NCBI GenBank assembly: GCA_949282745.1
Contig: CASDQM010000047.1
Coordinates: 186,001-250,000 of the forward strand
DNA length: 64,000 nucleotides
From: an uncultured Sutterella sp.
GTDB taxonomy: Bacteria; Pseudomonadota; Gammaproteobacteria; Burkholderiales; Burkholderiaceae_F
Direction: 5' to 3'
In this document: one piece after another, positions 53,238 through 62,766 of the stretch
How the letters are laid out: the number at the start of each line of letters is the position of its first letter
How positions within the stretch are numbered: position 1 is the first letter of the stretch
The notes under the pieces: model-generated
What the model saw: the letters and a program-made list of their open reading frames with translations, nothing else
Database searches by the model: none
What the model was told of the DNA's origin: nothing
Made by a program: the position numbers and the translations under genes

Positions 53238-54624
53238 GCTGCTTACGTTTGCCGTCCTTCTCGGCGGCCTCTCCTCGGCTCACGCCGCGAGCATCATGGA
53301 CGCGCCCGCTCCGGCGCAGCAGGCCGCGCCCGCCGCGCAGGCGCCGGCCGCCCCCGAATCGATCTACGTGATCTCCCGACTCGAAGAAGGAGAACTCGAC
53401 CGCATCGTGGCCGTCGTCAATCAGGACGTCATCACGGAACGGGAACTTCAGAACCGCACCCATGTGGTCGCGATCAATCTGCGCCGTCAGAACATTCAGC
53501 TTCCGCCCATGGAAACCCTGCGCGCCCAGGTGCTTGACCGTCTGATCACGGAACGCGCCATCATGCAGCGCGCCAAGGAAACCGGCATCCGCATCGACGA
53601 CCAGATGGTGAACGCCTCGATCGAACAGATCGCCCGTCAGAACAACCTCTCGGTCGACGAACTCAACCAGCGTCTCGCCGCCGACGGCGTGTCGTTCGCC
53701 GCCTTCCGCGAAGAAATCCGCGACGAAATCACGACGCAGCGTCTGCGCGAACGTGAAGTCGACGAAAAGATCGTCATTCTCGACAGCGAAATCGACACGT
53801 ATCTCGCCGAACAGGCGGGTTTCACGAACGCCGACACGACGGAATACCGCCTCGCGCACATCCTCCTGCCGCTCGAACCCGGCGCGGATGAAACGCAGCT
53901 CCTCGAAACGGGCATGCAGCTCGCGCAGCGCGCCCGCAACGGCGAAGACTTCAGCGCCCTCGCCGCTTCGCACTCCCGCTCGCCCGACGCCCTCGAAGGG
54001 GGCGACCTCGGCTGGCGCGACCGCTCGCGCATTCCTTCCGAATTCTGGGAGGCGATCTCCAAGGATCCCAAGACCGGCAACGTCTTCGTGACGCAGACGA
54101 AGACCGCCGTGCACGTCATCAAGGTGCTCGATCAGCGCGACGGCGTGGAAGCGAAGCTCTCGGGCGGCCCCGTCGTTCAGACGCACGTCCGTCACATCCT
54201 CATGTTCGTGAGCGACATCACGCCGGAAGCCGACGTGCTTCGCCGCCTCAACGAAATCAAGGCGCGCATCGACGCCGGCGAAGCCGACTTCGCCACGATG
54301 GCCCGACTCAACTCGGTCGACAACTCCGCCACGCGCGGGGGCGACCTCGGCTGGATCCAGGCGGGCGACACCGTTCCCGAATTCGAAGCGGCCATGAACG
54401 CCCTGCAGCCCGGTCAGGTGTCCGAGCCCATCAAGTCGCAGTACGGCTACCACCTCATCCAGGTGATCGAACGCCGCACCGACAAGGAAGGCAACCCCCA
54501 GCGCATGCGCATCGCCGCGCGGCAGGCGCTTCGTGAAAAGAAGCTCGCCGAAGCCGTCTACAACTGGCAACGTGAACTGCGCGACCAGGCCTACGTCGAG
54601 ATCCGAGGCGAAAACCTCGATTGA
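53230..54624 (+). CDS. surA: Periplasmic chaperone and peptidyl-prolyl isomerase SurA
   Basis: SurA chaperones outer membrane proteins, including LptD, through the periplasm. The 464-residue precursor has a signal peptide ending near SSAHA, a proline- and alanine-rich linker (about 24-45), the SurA N-terminal domain beginning DRIVAVVNQDVITERELQNR, and two parvulin domains at about 200-300 and 315-420. The second has GGDLGWIQAGDTVPEFEAAM. It overlaps lptD by eight bases. A terminator lies between surA and rsmA. Confidence 0.95.
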   Translation: MNKLLTFAVLLGGLSSAHAASIMDAPAPAQQAAPAAQAPAAPESIYVISRLEEGELDRIVAVVNQDVITERELQNRTHVVAINLRRQNIQLPPMETLRAQVLDRLITERAIMQRAKETGIRIDDQMVNASIEQIARQNNLSVDELNQRLAADGVSFAAFREEIRDEITTQRLREREVDEKIVILDSEIDTYLAEQAGFTNADTTEYRLAHILLPLEPGADETQLLETGMQLAQRARNGEDFSALAASHSRSPDALEGGDLGWRDRSRIPSEFWEAISKDPKTGNVFVTQTKTAVHVIKVLDQRDGVEAKLSGGPVVQTHVRHILMFVSDITPEADVLRRLNEIKARIDAGEADFATMARLNSVDNSATRGGDLGWIQAGDTVPEFEAAMNALQPGQVSEPIKSQYGYHLIQVIERRTDKEGNPQRMRIAARQALREKKLAEAVYNWQRELRDQAYVEIRGENLD

Positions 54625-54636
54625 TGTTCCCTCTCG

Positions 54637-54669
54637 AACGAGCCCGCGCCCCGGGCTCGTTTGTTTTTA
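54637..54669 (+). terminator. Terminator between surA and rsmA
   Basis: AACGAGCCCG and CGGGCTCGTT pair around a short loop, followed by TTGTTTTT. rsmA begins 26 bases later on the same strand, so it acts as an end point of lptD-surA or as an attenuator for rsmA. Confidence 0.85.
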
Positions 54670-54694
54670 TCCCTACGCAAAGAGAACCCACACC

Positions 54695-55492
54695 GTGAAA
54701 CAGGAATGGCTGGAAGGGCATCACGCCCGCAAACGCTTCGGGCAGAATTTTCTGCATGACCGCCACTGGATCGACCGCATCGTGCGCAGCATCGATCCGC
54801 ATCCCGGCGAGGCCATCGTGGAAATCGGCCCGGGACAGGCCGCGCTCACGCGGGAAATCATTGCGCTCGCCGGACACGAAACCGCGGTGGAAATCGACCG
54901 GGACCTGGCAGCGTTCCTGCGCACCCAGTTCGAAGAGTCCGAGCTCACGCTCATCGAAGCGGACGCGCTCAAGCTCGACTGGAATGCGGTGCTCCCCGAA
55001 AAGCGTCTGCGCATCATCGGGAACCTTCCCTACAACATCTCTTCGCCGCTTCTCTTCAAGCTCGCCGAAGCGGCCGACCGGGTCGTCGATCAGCACTTCA
55101 TGCTGCAAAAGGAAGTGGTCGACCGCATGGTCGCGGCCCCGGGAAGCAAGACCTACGGGCGTCTCTCCGTCATGCTGCAGTACCGCTATTCGATGCAGAA
55201 GCTCTTTGACGTGCCGCCCGGCGCCTTCGTGCCCGCGCCGAAGGTGACCTCTTCGATCGTGCGCATGCGCCCGCGCCCCCGCGAGGACCTCGCGCCCGTC
55301 GACGTCGAGACGCTCGGCCAGATCGTCACGGCCGCCTTCGGACAGCGCCGCAAGACGCTACGCAACGCCCTCTCGGCGTGGTTCACCGCCGAAGAGCTCG
55401 CGGCGCTTGACGTGCGTCCCGAAGCCCGCGCCGAAACGCTTCCGGTCGAAGCCTTCGTGCGGCTCGCCCAGAACGTTCCCGAACGCGACTGA
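54695..55492 (+). CDS. rsmA: 16S rRNA dimethyladenosine transferase RsmA (KsgA)
   Basis: RsmA dimethylates two adjacent adenines in helix 45 of 16S rRNA during late 30S assembly. The 265-residue protein has RKRFGQNFLHDRHWIDRIVR, the cofactor motif VEIGPGQAALT and the NLPYNISSPLL catalytic motif. The start is a GTG at 54695, preceded by AGAGAA; the open frame runs upstream into surA without support. The lptD-surA-rsmA order is conserved in proteobacteria, except that pdxA, usually between surA and rsmA, is missing here. Confidence 0.95.
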   Translation: MKQEWLEGHHARKRFGQNFLHDRHWIDRIVRSIDPHPGEAIVEIGPGQAALTREIIALAGHETAVEIDRDLAAFLRTQFEESELTLIEADALKLDWNAVLPEKRLRIIGNLPYNISSPLLFKLAEAADRVVDQHFMLQKEVVDRMVAAPGSKTYGRLSVMLQYRYSMQKLFDVPPGAFVPAPKVTSSIVRMRPRPREDLAPVDVETLGQIVTAAFGQRRKTLRNALSAWFTAEELAALDVRPEARAETLPVEAFVRLAQNVPERD

Positions 55493-56431
55493 TCAGCCGA
55501 GATTCGGCATGCGGCGTCTCGGGTGCAGGGCGAAGTATTCCGGGCAAAAGGAAAGAACGAGACGCCAAAAGCGCGGACCGTGATTCATCTCCTTGAGGTG
55601 ACAGAGTTCGTGAATCACGATGGATCGCACGAAAGCTTCGCTTTCGGCGACGATCCGCCAGTGATAGGTGACCCTGCGGGCGGGAAGCGTACAGCGCCCG
55701 AGCGTGTGTACGCCCCGCCGAATCATCCCCCACTCCGAAGGCCGAAGATTTGTCTCCGCCACGGCCCGCTCGTGAATGGGGCCGACATAGGCCTCGAAAT
55801 CCTTTCGAAGAAACCGCGCGTAAGCCTCCTCGATTTCGGCTTCCGAGGCGTCGTGGGCGGCGCGCAGATGAAGAACGCCGTCCTCGACGTGAGAGGACCT
55901 CGCCCCGAGCCGCACGGGATACTCCCGCCCGCGCCAGCGAAGCGTTCTCTCTTCACTCCCCTCCCCGCCTGAGAACAGCCGGGCGTCGGTCACGAGAAGC
56001 GACGCCCAGTCGACAAGCCGCAGCGCGTAGGGAACCAACTTTTCGCAGTATTCCCCCGGCAGCGTGACGTTGATCCGGCGAAGCGTTCGGTCCGCCTGCA
56101 CGCCGATCGAGCGTCTTCTCGCGTCCGCGCGCACGGCGCAGACCACGCTTTTTTCACCTGCCGTCGGGTGTTCGAGAGCAATCCGAAAGGTCTTCTCCGC
56201 GATCGGACGAAAGCCCGTCACCCGCCAGGGACCGACTTTTTCGGGCGGAAAGGAAAGCGCCTCGATCCTCTTCATCATCCCGCGAAAGAATCGGACATTG
56301 CCGTTGATGAAAAAGAACCGCAGGCGCCCCGCGCCGCAGCAGTAGGACGCTCCGGCGCACCGGCGCCAGAGAACGCTGCAGTGCGTGCCGTCGGGAAGCG
56401 CAATCTCGTGCAGGGTGACTTCCGCGCTCAC
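55493..56431 (-). CDS. YgjP-type (DUF45) metallopeptidase-like protein with N-terminal extension
   Basis: The C-terminal part (about residue 200 on) is a DUF45/YgjP metal-dependent hydrolase domain with VIHELCHLKEMNHGPRFW, which gives an HExxH plus a third histidine. The core begins near residue 70; the first 65 residues are extra and include C18, C25, C31 and C32. The protein has 312 residues. The ATG at 56431 overlaps the plsC stop by four bases, so it is coupled to plsC; the glyQ-glyS-plsC-metallopeptidase order is common in betaproteobacteria. The function of this family is not established. Confidence 0.82.
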   Translation of the reverse strand: MSAEVTLHEIALPDGTHCSVLWRRCAGASYCCGAGRLRFFFINGNVRFFRGMMKRIEALSFPPEKVGPWRVTGFRPIAEKTFRIALEHPTAGEKSVVCAVRADARRRSIGVQADRTLRRINVTLPGEYCEKLVPYALRLVDWASLLVTDARLFSGGEGSEERTLRWRGREYPVRLGARSSHVEDGVLHLRAAHDASEAEIEEAYARFLRKDFEAYVGPIHERAVAETNLRPSEWGMIRRGVHTLGRCTLPARRVTYHWRIVAESEAFVRSIVIHELCHLKEMNHGPRFWRLVLSFCPEYFALHPRRRMPNLG

Positions 56432-57150
56432 CGGGAAATCCTTTCCTCGGTTTCGGCAAACCAGGTGCGAAGGGATTCGGTCAGTTCATGCGGCTCCCGC
56501 CCGACCGTCTCGATGGGCTTTCCGATCACGACCGTAATCGTGCCGGGGTGCTTCGCCACGCTGTTTTTGGGCCAGCAGCGGCCCGCATTGTGGGCGATCG
56601 GAAGAATCGGCACGCCGTGGGCCACGGCGAAGCGGGCGCCCCCCGTTTTAAGCGGCCAGGACTCCCCGGGCGGCACGCGCGTTCCTTCGGGAAAGAGGCA
56701 GATCCACCAGCCGCGGCGCAGATACTCGGGGCCCTTCGACATGAAGTTCTGAAAGGCGCTTCGCCCCTGCGAGCGGTCGATCGCGAGCATGTTCATCGAC
56801 CAGATGAGCCAGCCCACGACGGGAATCCAATGGAGCGACTTCTTGTAGAGGAAGGAGGCGCGCGCCGGCAGATAGGCGCCGAGCCAGAAGGGATCCCAGG
56901 CCGACTGGTGCTTCGCGAGCACCACGTGGGCGCTCGTTGCCTCGGGCATGTTCTCCCAGCCCTCGACCTTCACGTGAACGCCGCAGATCACCTCGAGCGT
57001 GCGCAGAATGAACTTCGCCCAGGGGCGGCAGAGCTTCTCGTAGCGCCACACTTCGTTCGTAAAGGGCGCGGCGAGAAGGGCCGCGAGCGAGAGAAAGATC
57101 ACCGTCACGCCGAGCACGACGTAAAAGCAAAAGCCTCGAATCGCATCCAT
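56428..57150 (-). CDS. plsC: 1-acyl-sn-glycerol-3-phosphate acyltransferase
   Basis: PlsC makes phosphatidic acid from lysophosphatidic acid at the inner membrane. The 240-residue protein starts with a hydrophobic anchor (about 5-30) and has KHQSAWDPF with H81 and D86, then FPEGTR at residues 153-158. It is the second acyltransferase of this window and the more typical one. It is downstream of glyS, with a terminator in between, and overlaps the YgjP-like gene. Confidence 0.92.
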   Translation of the reverse strand: MDAIRGFCFYVVLGVTVIFLSLAALLAAPFTNEVWRYEKLCRPWAKFILRTLEVICGVHVKVEGWENMPEATSAHVVLAKHQSAWDPFWLGAYLPARASFLYKKSLHWIPVVGWLIWSMNMLAIDRSQGRSAFQNFMSKGPEYLRRGWWICLFPEGTRVPPGESWPLKTGGARFAVAHGVPILPIAHNAGRCWPKNSVAKHPGTITVVIGKPIETVGREPHELTESLRTWFAETEERISR

Positions 57151-57164
57151 TTTTCAAACCTCAG

Positions 57165-57201
57165 AAAAAACCCGCGGGAATGCCGAACATCCTCCGCGGG
57201 T
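57165..57201 (-). terminator. Terminator after glyS
   Basis: On the minus strand ACCCGCGG and CCGCGGGT pair, followed by six T residues. A second perfect hairpin, GGGGGAC-TTT-GTCCCCC (57208-57224), lies just upstream of it after the glyS stop. Together they separate glyS from plsC. Confidence 0.88.
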
Positions 57202-57240
57202 ATGCGCGGGGGACTTTGTCCCCCTTCTCAGCGTCTTCGA

Positions 57241-59328
57241 TTACTGCGCGCGGGCGAGTTCGGCCACGCGGTTCATCGCGCCGTAGAGGCGCTTGAGGAG
57301 CGCGTGACGGTTGCGGCGCAGCTTCGGATCCTCGGCGTTGACCATGACGGACTCGAAGAAGGCGTCGACCGGGGTCTTGAGGACCGCAAGACGGCGCAGC
57401 ATTTCTTCGTAGCGGCCCGCTTCAAAGTCGGCCGTCGCTTCGGGTTCGACGCGAACGAGCTCGGCGTAGAGCACCTTTTCGGCGTCTTCCGCGAGATCGG
57501 CTTCGCAAACGTCGCCGATTTCTTCGTCACCGGCCTTCTTGAGGATGTTGCCGATGCGCTTGTTGGCGGCCGTAAGCGAAGCGGCTTCCGGCAGAGCCAT
57601 GAAGGCGCGCACGGCGGCGAGGCGCTTGGGCAGGTCCGCAAGGTGCGTCGGGTGCAGCGCGAGCACGGCGTCGACTTCCTGGGCGCTGTAGCCCATGTCG
57701 CGCAGCATCACGCGCAGACGATCCGAGAAGAAGCTCAGGAGTTCTTCGCGGTGGTCGCTCACGCCGGCAACGCCCGATTCGACTTCCCAGGCCGCGTCGA
57801 CGAGGTCGCGAAGCGAGATGGCGAGGCCCTTTTCCATGAGCATGCGCAAAACGCCGAGCGCATGGCGGCGAAGCGCGAACGGATCCTTTTCACCCGTCGG
57901 CATCTGACCGATGCCGAAGAGGCCCGTGAGGGTTTCCATCTTGTCCGCGAGCGCGACGGCGAGGCTCACCGGCGTCGAGGGGAGCGCATCGCCCGCGTAG
58001 CGGGGCTGATAGTGTTCGCGGATGGCGAGGGCCACGTCGTCGGGTTCGCCGTCGTGACGGGCGTAGTATTCGCCCATGATGCCCTGGAGTTCGGGGAATT
58101 CGCCCACCATCAGCGTGCGAAGGTCGGCCTTGGCGAGCATGGCCGCGCGTTCGGCGTGCGCCGTGTCGGCGCCGATGAGCGAAGCGAAGCGCCCGGCCAT
58201 CGTCTTGACGCGCAGCATCCGTTCGGCCTGGTTGCCGAGCTTGTTGTGGTAGACGACGTGCTTCAGGCCTTCTACGCGGCTTTCAAGCGTCTGCAGACGG
58301 TCCTGATCGTAGAAGAACTTGGCGTCGGCGAGACGGGCGCGAACGACGCGGGCGTTACCCGAGGAGATCGCCTTGCCGCCGTCGCGGGCGATGAGCTGCG
58401 AGACGAGGAGGAAGCGGTTCATGAGCTTCCCGTCGGCGTCGCGAAGCGCGAAGTAGCGCTGATTGAGCTGCATCGTGAGGATGAGGCATTCTTCAGGAAC
58501 CTGAAGGAATTCCTCTTCGAAGCTGCTTTCGTAGACGACCGGCCATTCGGTGAGCGCGGTGACTTCTTCGAGCAGGTCTTCGGGCATGATGACGGAGCCG
58601 CCGGCCTTTTCGCCCGCTTCCGTGAGGAGCTTGCGAAGGAGTTCGCGGCGTTCCTCAAAGTCGGCCATCACGAAGGCGGTCTTCATCGTGTCCGCATAGG
58701 CGTCGGCGCAAGCGATTTCGACGGGGTCCGACGTCATGAAGCGGTGGCCCATCGTCACGCGGCCGGCGTCGAGGCCGAAGAGCTTGACGGGGACGACGTC
58801 TTCGCCCAAGAGCGCGACGAGGTGCTTAACGGGGCGCACGAAGGCGACCGTCGTTTCGCCGTCGGCGAGCTGATAGGTCATGACCTTCGGAATCGGGAGT
58901 TCCTTGACGGCGGCGTCAAGAGCCGTCTGAAGGCCCGCGGCGAGTTCCACGCCCGGACGCACGCCTTCGAAGACGAGCTGTTCGTTCTTGCCGTCCTGAA
59001 CGCGCTTGAGAGCCGAGACGTCGCACTGAATGCCGAGCGCGGCCATCTTCTTCGTGAGGGCGGGCGTCGCTTCGCCTTCAGGCGTCAGACCCACGCGCAC
59101 GGGGACGAGCTTCTGCGCGAAGGCTTCGTCGGGGCTCTTTTCGAGCACGTTCGTGATGCGCACGGCCAGGCGGCGGGGCGAACCGTAGGGCGCCACGACG
59201 CTTTCTTCGGTCAGGAAATGCTGCTGCCCGAGGTGTTTGGCGATGCCGTCGGCAAAGGCGCGCGAAAGCTTCAGAAGGGCCTTCGGCGGGAGTTCTTCCG
59301 TTTGGAGTTCGACAAGCAGATTCTTCAT
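57241..59328 (-). CDS. glyS: Glycyl-tRNA synthetase beta subunit
   Basis: The alpha2-beta2 bacterial glycyl-tRNA synthetase charges tRNA-Gly; the beta subunit binds the tRNA. The 695-residue protein begins NLLVELQTEELPPKALLKLS and contains YGSPRRLAVR and RFEHI-region equivalents typical of GlyS, ending in an anticodon-binding-like helical domain. The ATG at 59328 has GGAGG eight bases upstream, whereas the ATG at 59337 abuts it. glyQ lies 17 bases upstream. A tRNA-Gly(CCC) gene is in this window at 21179. Confidence 0.96.
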   Translation of the reverse strand: MKNLLVELQTEELPPKALLKLSRAFADGIAKHLGQQHFLTEESVVAPYGSPRRLAVRITNVLEKSPDEAFAQKLVPVRVGLTPEGEATPALTKKMAALGIQCDVSALKRVQDGKNEQLVFEGVRPGVELAAGLQTALDAAVKELPIPKVMTYQLADGETTVAFVRPVKHLVALLGEDVVPVKLFGLDAGRVTMGHRFMTSDPVEIACADAYADTMKTAFVMADFEERRELLRKLLTEAGEKAGGSVIMPEDLLEEVTALTEWPVVYESSFEEEFLQVPEECLILTMQLNQRYFALRDADGKLMNRFLLVSQLIARDGGKAISSGNARVVRARLADAKFFYDQDRLQTLESRVEGLKHVVYHNKLGNQAERMLRVKTMAGRFASLIGADTAHAERAAMLAKADLRTLMVGEFPELQGIMGEYYARHDGEPDDVALAIREHYQPRYAGDALPSTPVSLAVALADKMETLTGLFGIGQMPTGEKDPFALRRHALGVLRMLMEKGLAISLRDLVDAAWEVESGVAGVSDHREELLSFFSDRLRVMLRDMGYSAQEVDAVLALHPTHLADLPKRLAAVRAFMALPEAASLTAANKRIGNILKKAGDEEIGDVCEADLAEDAEKVLYAELVRVEPEATADFEAGRYEEMLRRLAVLKTPVDAFFESVMVNAEDPKLRRNRHALLKRLYGAMNRVAELARAQ

Positions 59329-59345
59329 TTTTTTCATCCTCCGCC

Positions 59346-60251
59346 TTAGTGAGCCTTCTTCAACATCGGGAAGCCGAGGCGTTCGCGCGAGTCGTAGTAG
59401 CTCTGCGCCACGGAGCGCGAGATGTTGCGGATGCGGGCGATGTACGCGGCGCGTTCCGTCACGGAGATCGCTCCGTGCGCGTCGAGCAGATTGAAGGTGT
59501 GACCGGCCTTGAGCACCATTTCGTAGGCGGGGAGGGCCAGGTTGAGGTCCATCAGGCGCTTGGCTTCGGATTCGAAGTAGTCGAACTGCTGCAGAAGCTT
59601 CGTGCAGTCGGAGGCTTCGAAGTTGTAGTGCGACTGTTCGACTTCGTTCTGATGGAAGACGTCGCCGTAGGTGAGAACGCGCTCGGACCCGTCGGGATCC
59701 TTCCAGGTCGTGAAGACCAGGTCGAAGACGTTGTCGCAGTTCTGCAGATACATCGTCAGGCGTTCGAGACCGTAGGTGATTTCACCCGTGATCAGCTTGC
59801 ATTCGAGACCGCCCACCTGCTGGAAGTAGGTGAACTGCGTCACTTCCATGCCGTTCATCCAAACTTCCCAACCGAGACCCCAGGCGCCGAGCGTCGGGTT
59901 TTCCCAGTTGTCTTCGACGAAGCGGATGTCGTTGATCGTCGTGTCGATGCCGAGGGCGCGAAGCGAACCGAGGTAGAGGTCCACGATGTTCGTGGGCGCG
60001 GGCTTGAGCACGACCTGATACTGATGGTGCTGATGCAGGCGGTTGGGGTTTTCGCCGTAGCGGGCATCCTTCGGACGGCGCGAGGGCTGAACGTATGCGG
60101 CGCGCCACGGTTCGGGGCCGAGCGCGCGCAGGAACGTGGCGGTGTGCGACGTACCGGCACCCACCTCCAAGTCAATCGGCTGCAGGAGCGCACAGCCCTG
60201 GCGATTCCAATATTCCTGCAGGCGCAGGATGACTTCCTGAAAAGTGATCAT
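59346..60251 (-). CDS. glyQ: Glycyl-tRNA synthetase alpha subunit
   Basis: The alpha subunit carries the class II catalytic core. The 301-residue protein has [20 protein letters not shown] at the start, [40 protein letters not shown] and [20 protein letters not shown]. It lies 78 bases downstream of lnt and 17 bases before glyS. A minus-strand TATAAT at 60334-60329 overlaps the lnt stop codon and may give glyQS its own promoter. Confidence 0.97.
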   Translation of the reverse strand: MITFQEVILRLQEYWNRQGCALLQPIDLEVGAGTSHTATFLRALGPEPWRAAYVQPSRRPKDARYGENPNRLHQHHQYQVVLKPAPTNIVDLYLGSLRALGIDTTINDIRFVEDNWENPTLGAWGLGWEVWMNGMEVTQFTYFQQVGGLECKLITGEITYGLERLTMYLQNCDNVFDLVFTTWKDPDGSERVLTYGDVFHQNEVEQSHYNFEASDCTKLLQQFDYFESEAKRLMDLNLALPAYEMVLKAGHTFNLLDAHGAISVTERAAYIARIRNISRSVAQSYYDSRERLGFPMLKKAH

Positions 60252-60329
60252 GGTGAAACGGCCGCGACATGCGCGGCGCCTTTACGGTTGGTCTTTTGAA
60301 GATTTCGCAAAAGCGAAAGAGACGGATGA

Positions 60330-61865
60330 TTATAAGTCATTCGAACGCCACGCTCTTTTCGTTCTTACCCCAAAGGCGAGGAGAAAAAGGAGTGCGACGA
60401 GGTAAAGGAGCGCCCGAAGGAGGTTGCCCCAGCGGATGAAGGGCGTCGGATCGCCCGACGCGCCCTCGAGAACGATCGTTTCGACCTGCGAGCCTTCCGG
60501 GACGAAACGAAGAAGAACGCGCCCCTCGGCGTCGATCACGGCCGAGTCGCCGTTGTTGTTGACGGAGAGAATCGGGCGCGCCGATTCGATCGCGCGCAGT
60601 CGGCTGATGGCGAGATGCTGTCCCTTGGCGGCCGACGAGAACCAGCCGAGGTTCGAGACGACGGCGAGGTGCGTCGGATCGTTGCCGCCAGCGAAGAGTT
60701 CCGGCAGAAGCGTTCCGAAGAGATTTTCAAAGCAGATGAGGGTCGCGACCTTCGCCTCCCCGATCGTCAGCGGGGCCGCGTTCCCCGCGCCCGGCGTCAT
60801 GTCGCCGATGCGCACGCCGAAGAGTTCGGGAAGCCACCGCAGCGCCGAGGGAACGTATTCTCCGAAGGGAACGAGCCGCCGCTTGTCGACAAGCGACAGC
60901 CATCCCTTGTCGTCCATCCAGTAGGCCGTGTTGTAGACGGCCGCCCCTTCGCGGCGAAGCCCCGTGAAGAGAACCGGCGCGTCCGCGCTCCGCGCGAGCG
61001 TGCGAAGGCGCTCCAGGTCGGCCGCGGGAAGACTCGTCACGGGAACCGTCACCACGCTTTCGGAAAAGAGGACCGCCCGGCGTCCCGCGCTCTCCGCGGG
61101 CCAGGGATCCCTGACGAAGTTCGTCACGTAGTCGAGCCGACCCGCGTTTTCCTCGATCGTCGGCCGGTTCGTCACGATGAGGCCCGGCTGCACGAGACGG
61201 AACCAGGCGGCCTGCGTCGGGGTCGACCACGAGAGGCTCCCGAGCCCCCAGCCGCCCGCGAGCACGAGGACGGCCAAAAGAACGCCCGTGACGCGGCCCT
61301 TCATCGTTCGTCCGAAGAGGATCGTGAGTACGGCGCCCACGGTGAGGAAAAAGCCGAAATTCACCCAGTCGACGCCCCCGAGGCGGGCCCAGTCGCTCCA
61401 CCAGGTGTCGAGCGTCCCGTAGGCGGGAGAAAGCCATCCGAAGCGAACGACGTCCGTGCGGATCGCTTCGAAGGCCGTGTTCCAAAGGGGGAAGGCCAAA
61501 AGGCCGTAGGCCGCGGGCGACGTGCGCCAGCGGGAGGCGATCAGCGCCGCGAAGGCGGGAAAGAGCGCGAGAAAGAGCGCGAAGAGCACAAGCCCCGCCG
61601 CGCCGAGCGCAAAGGGAAGGCGACCGTATTCGACGATCGAGTGAAGGACCCAGTGGAGGCCCGGCAGGAACCAGCCGAACCCGAAGGCCCAGCCGAGCAG
61701 GAAGGCGTGCTTGCGCCTTTCCGTGCGAAGAAGAAGCGCACCGTAGAGGAGCCATCCGACAAAGAGCGCGGCGCGCCACTCCAGGGGCGCGAAGGCGAGC
61801 GACGTCACGCAGCCCGCGAGAAGCGCCAGAAGAACCCGCACGCCCGTGCCCCTCGTTCGGATCAT
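60330..61865 (-). CDS. lnt: Apolipoprotein N-acyltransferase Lnt
   Basis: Lnt transfers a third acyl chain to the N-terminal cysteine of lipoproteins such as Pal. The 511-residue protein has about six N-terminal membrane segments and a C-terminal nitrilase-like domain. The expected catalytic positions appear as the glutamate in LFSESVVTV, the lysine in DKRRLVPFGEYVP and the cysteine in ATLICFENLFG. It follows corC after 21 bases in the conserved phoH-ybeY-corC-lnt order. Confidence 0.95.
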   Translation of the reverse strand: MIRTRGTGVRVLLALLAGCVTSLAFAPLEWRAALFVGWLLYGALLLRTERRKHAFLLGWAFGFGWFLPGLHWVLHSIVEYGRLPFALGAAGLVLFALFLALFPAFAALIASRWRTSPAAYGLLAFPLWNTAFEAIRTDVVRFGWLSPAYGTLDTWWSDWARLGGVDWVNFGFFLTVGAVLTILFGRTMKGRVTGVLLAVLVLAGGWGLGSLSWSTPTQAAWFRLVQPGLIVTNRPTIEENAGRLDYVTNFVRDPWPAESAGRRAVLFSESVVTVPVTSLPAADLERLRTLARSADAPVLFTGLRREGAAVYNTAYWMDDKGWLSLVDKRRLVPFGEYVPSALRWLPELFGVRIGDMTPGAGNAAPLTIGEAKVATLICFENLFGTLLPELFAGGNDPTHLAVVSNLGWFSSAAKGQHLAISRLRAIESARPILSVNNNGDSAVIDAEGRVLLRFVPEGSQVETIVLEGASGDPTPFIRWGNLLRALLYLVALLFLLAFGVRTKRAWRSNDL

Positions 61866-61886
61866 GTCGCCACTCCCGCCGGTCCT

Positions 61887-62717
61887 TTAGAGGCGCTCGA
61901 CGATGAGCGCCTGCGCCTGCCGTTCGTCGGCGTCCGCCACGGTGAAGCGGAATCCCGCCTCCTCGACGGATTCGCCCTTTTGCGGCACGTGTTCGAGGCG
62001 GTCGGTGACGAGGCCGCCGACCGTTTCGCAGTAGTCGTCCCGAAGCTCGGCGGAGAAGTATTCGTTGAAGGCTTCGATTTCGAGGTGCGCCCCCACGCGC
62101 CAGCGGTTCGTCGACTCCTGCACGATGACGCCCGAAGGATCGTCCCGGTCGAATTCGTCCGAGATGTCCCCCACGATCTGCTCGAGAACGTCTTCGATCG
62201 TGATGAGGCCCGAAATGCTGCCGAACTCGTCGATGACGAGCGCGAGGTGGCTGCGCGTACTCTTGAAGTCGCGCAAAAGAACGTTGATCGGCTGCGACTC
62301 GGGAATGAAGCGCGCCGGGCGCAGGAGCTTGCGCACGTCAAGCTCGGGATTGATCATGAGGCGCAGAAGATCCTTGGCGTGAAGAATCCCCTGCACGTTG
62401 TCGAGATCGCCGTCCACGGCGGGGAAGCGCGAGTGACCGCTTTCGATCACGGTTCGGATCCAATCGTCGAGCGTTCCCGTGAGATCGATCTCCTGCACCT
62501 GTGCGCGCGGAATCATCAGGTCGTCCGCCCGCAGATCCGAGACCTCCAGGGCCCCCTCCATCATGGAGAGGGTCTCCTTGTCCATGACGTTGTGCGACTG
62601 GGCGTCGCGCATGAGAGTCAACAGTCGATCGCGGTCTTCCACCTCTTCCTCGTGGAAGGCGGCGGCGAGTCGATCGAAAAAGGATTTCGGTTTCGGGTTA
62701 GGAGGTTCGTTTGACAT
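61887..62717 (-). CDS. corC: CorC/HlyC-family CBS-domain protein
   Basis: The 276-residue cytoplasmic protein has two CBS domains (about 60-190; DLMIPRAQVQEIDLTGTLDD near the start, then IDEFGSISGLITIEDVLEQI) and a CorC/HlyC C-terminal domain ending in DERQAQALIVERL. CorC is linked to magnesium and cobalt efflux. The ATG at 62717 has AGGA about seven bases upstream. It lies between ybeY and lnt, as is standard in proteobacteria. Confidence 0.93.
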   Translation of the reverse strand: MSNEPPNPKPKSFFDRLAAAFHEEEVEDRDRLLTLMRDAQSHNVMDKETLSMMEGALEVSDLRADDLMIPRAQVQEIDLTGTLDDWIRTVIESGHSRFPAVDGDLDNVQGILHAKDLLRLMINPELDVRKLLRPARFIPESQPINVLLRDFKSTRSHLALVIDEFGSISGLITIEDVLEQIVGDISDEFDRDDPSGVIVQESTNRWRVGAHLEIEAFNEYFSAELRDDYCETVGGLVTDRLEHVPQKGESVEEAGFRFTVADADERQAQALIVERL

Positions 62718-62766
62718 ATGGTCCTGGTCGAATTGGAAGGTCCGTATAGTATTGCACGACCGCGCG

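Noticed and set aside
56488..59349. A 953-codon plus-strand open frame opposite plsC and glyS
   Set aside because: It is a shadow of glyS and plsC with no domain and crosses the terminator between them.
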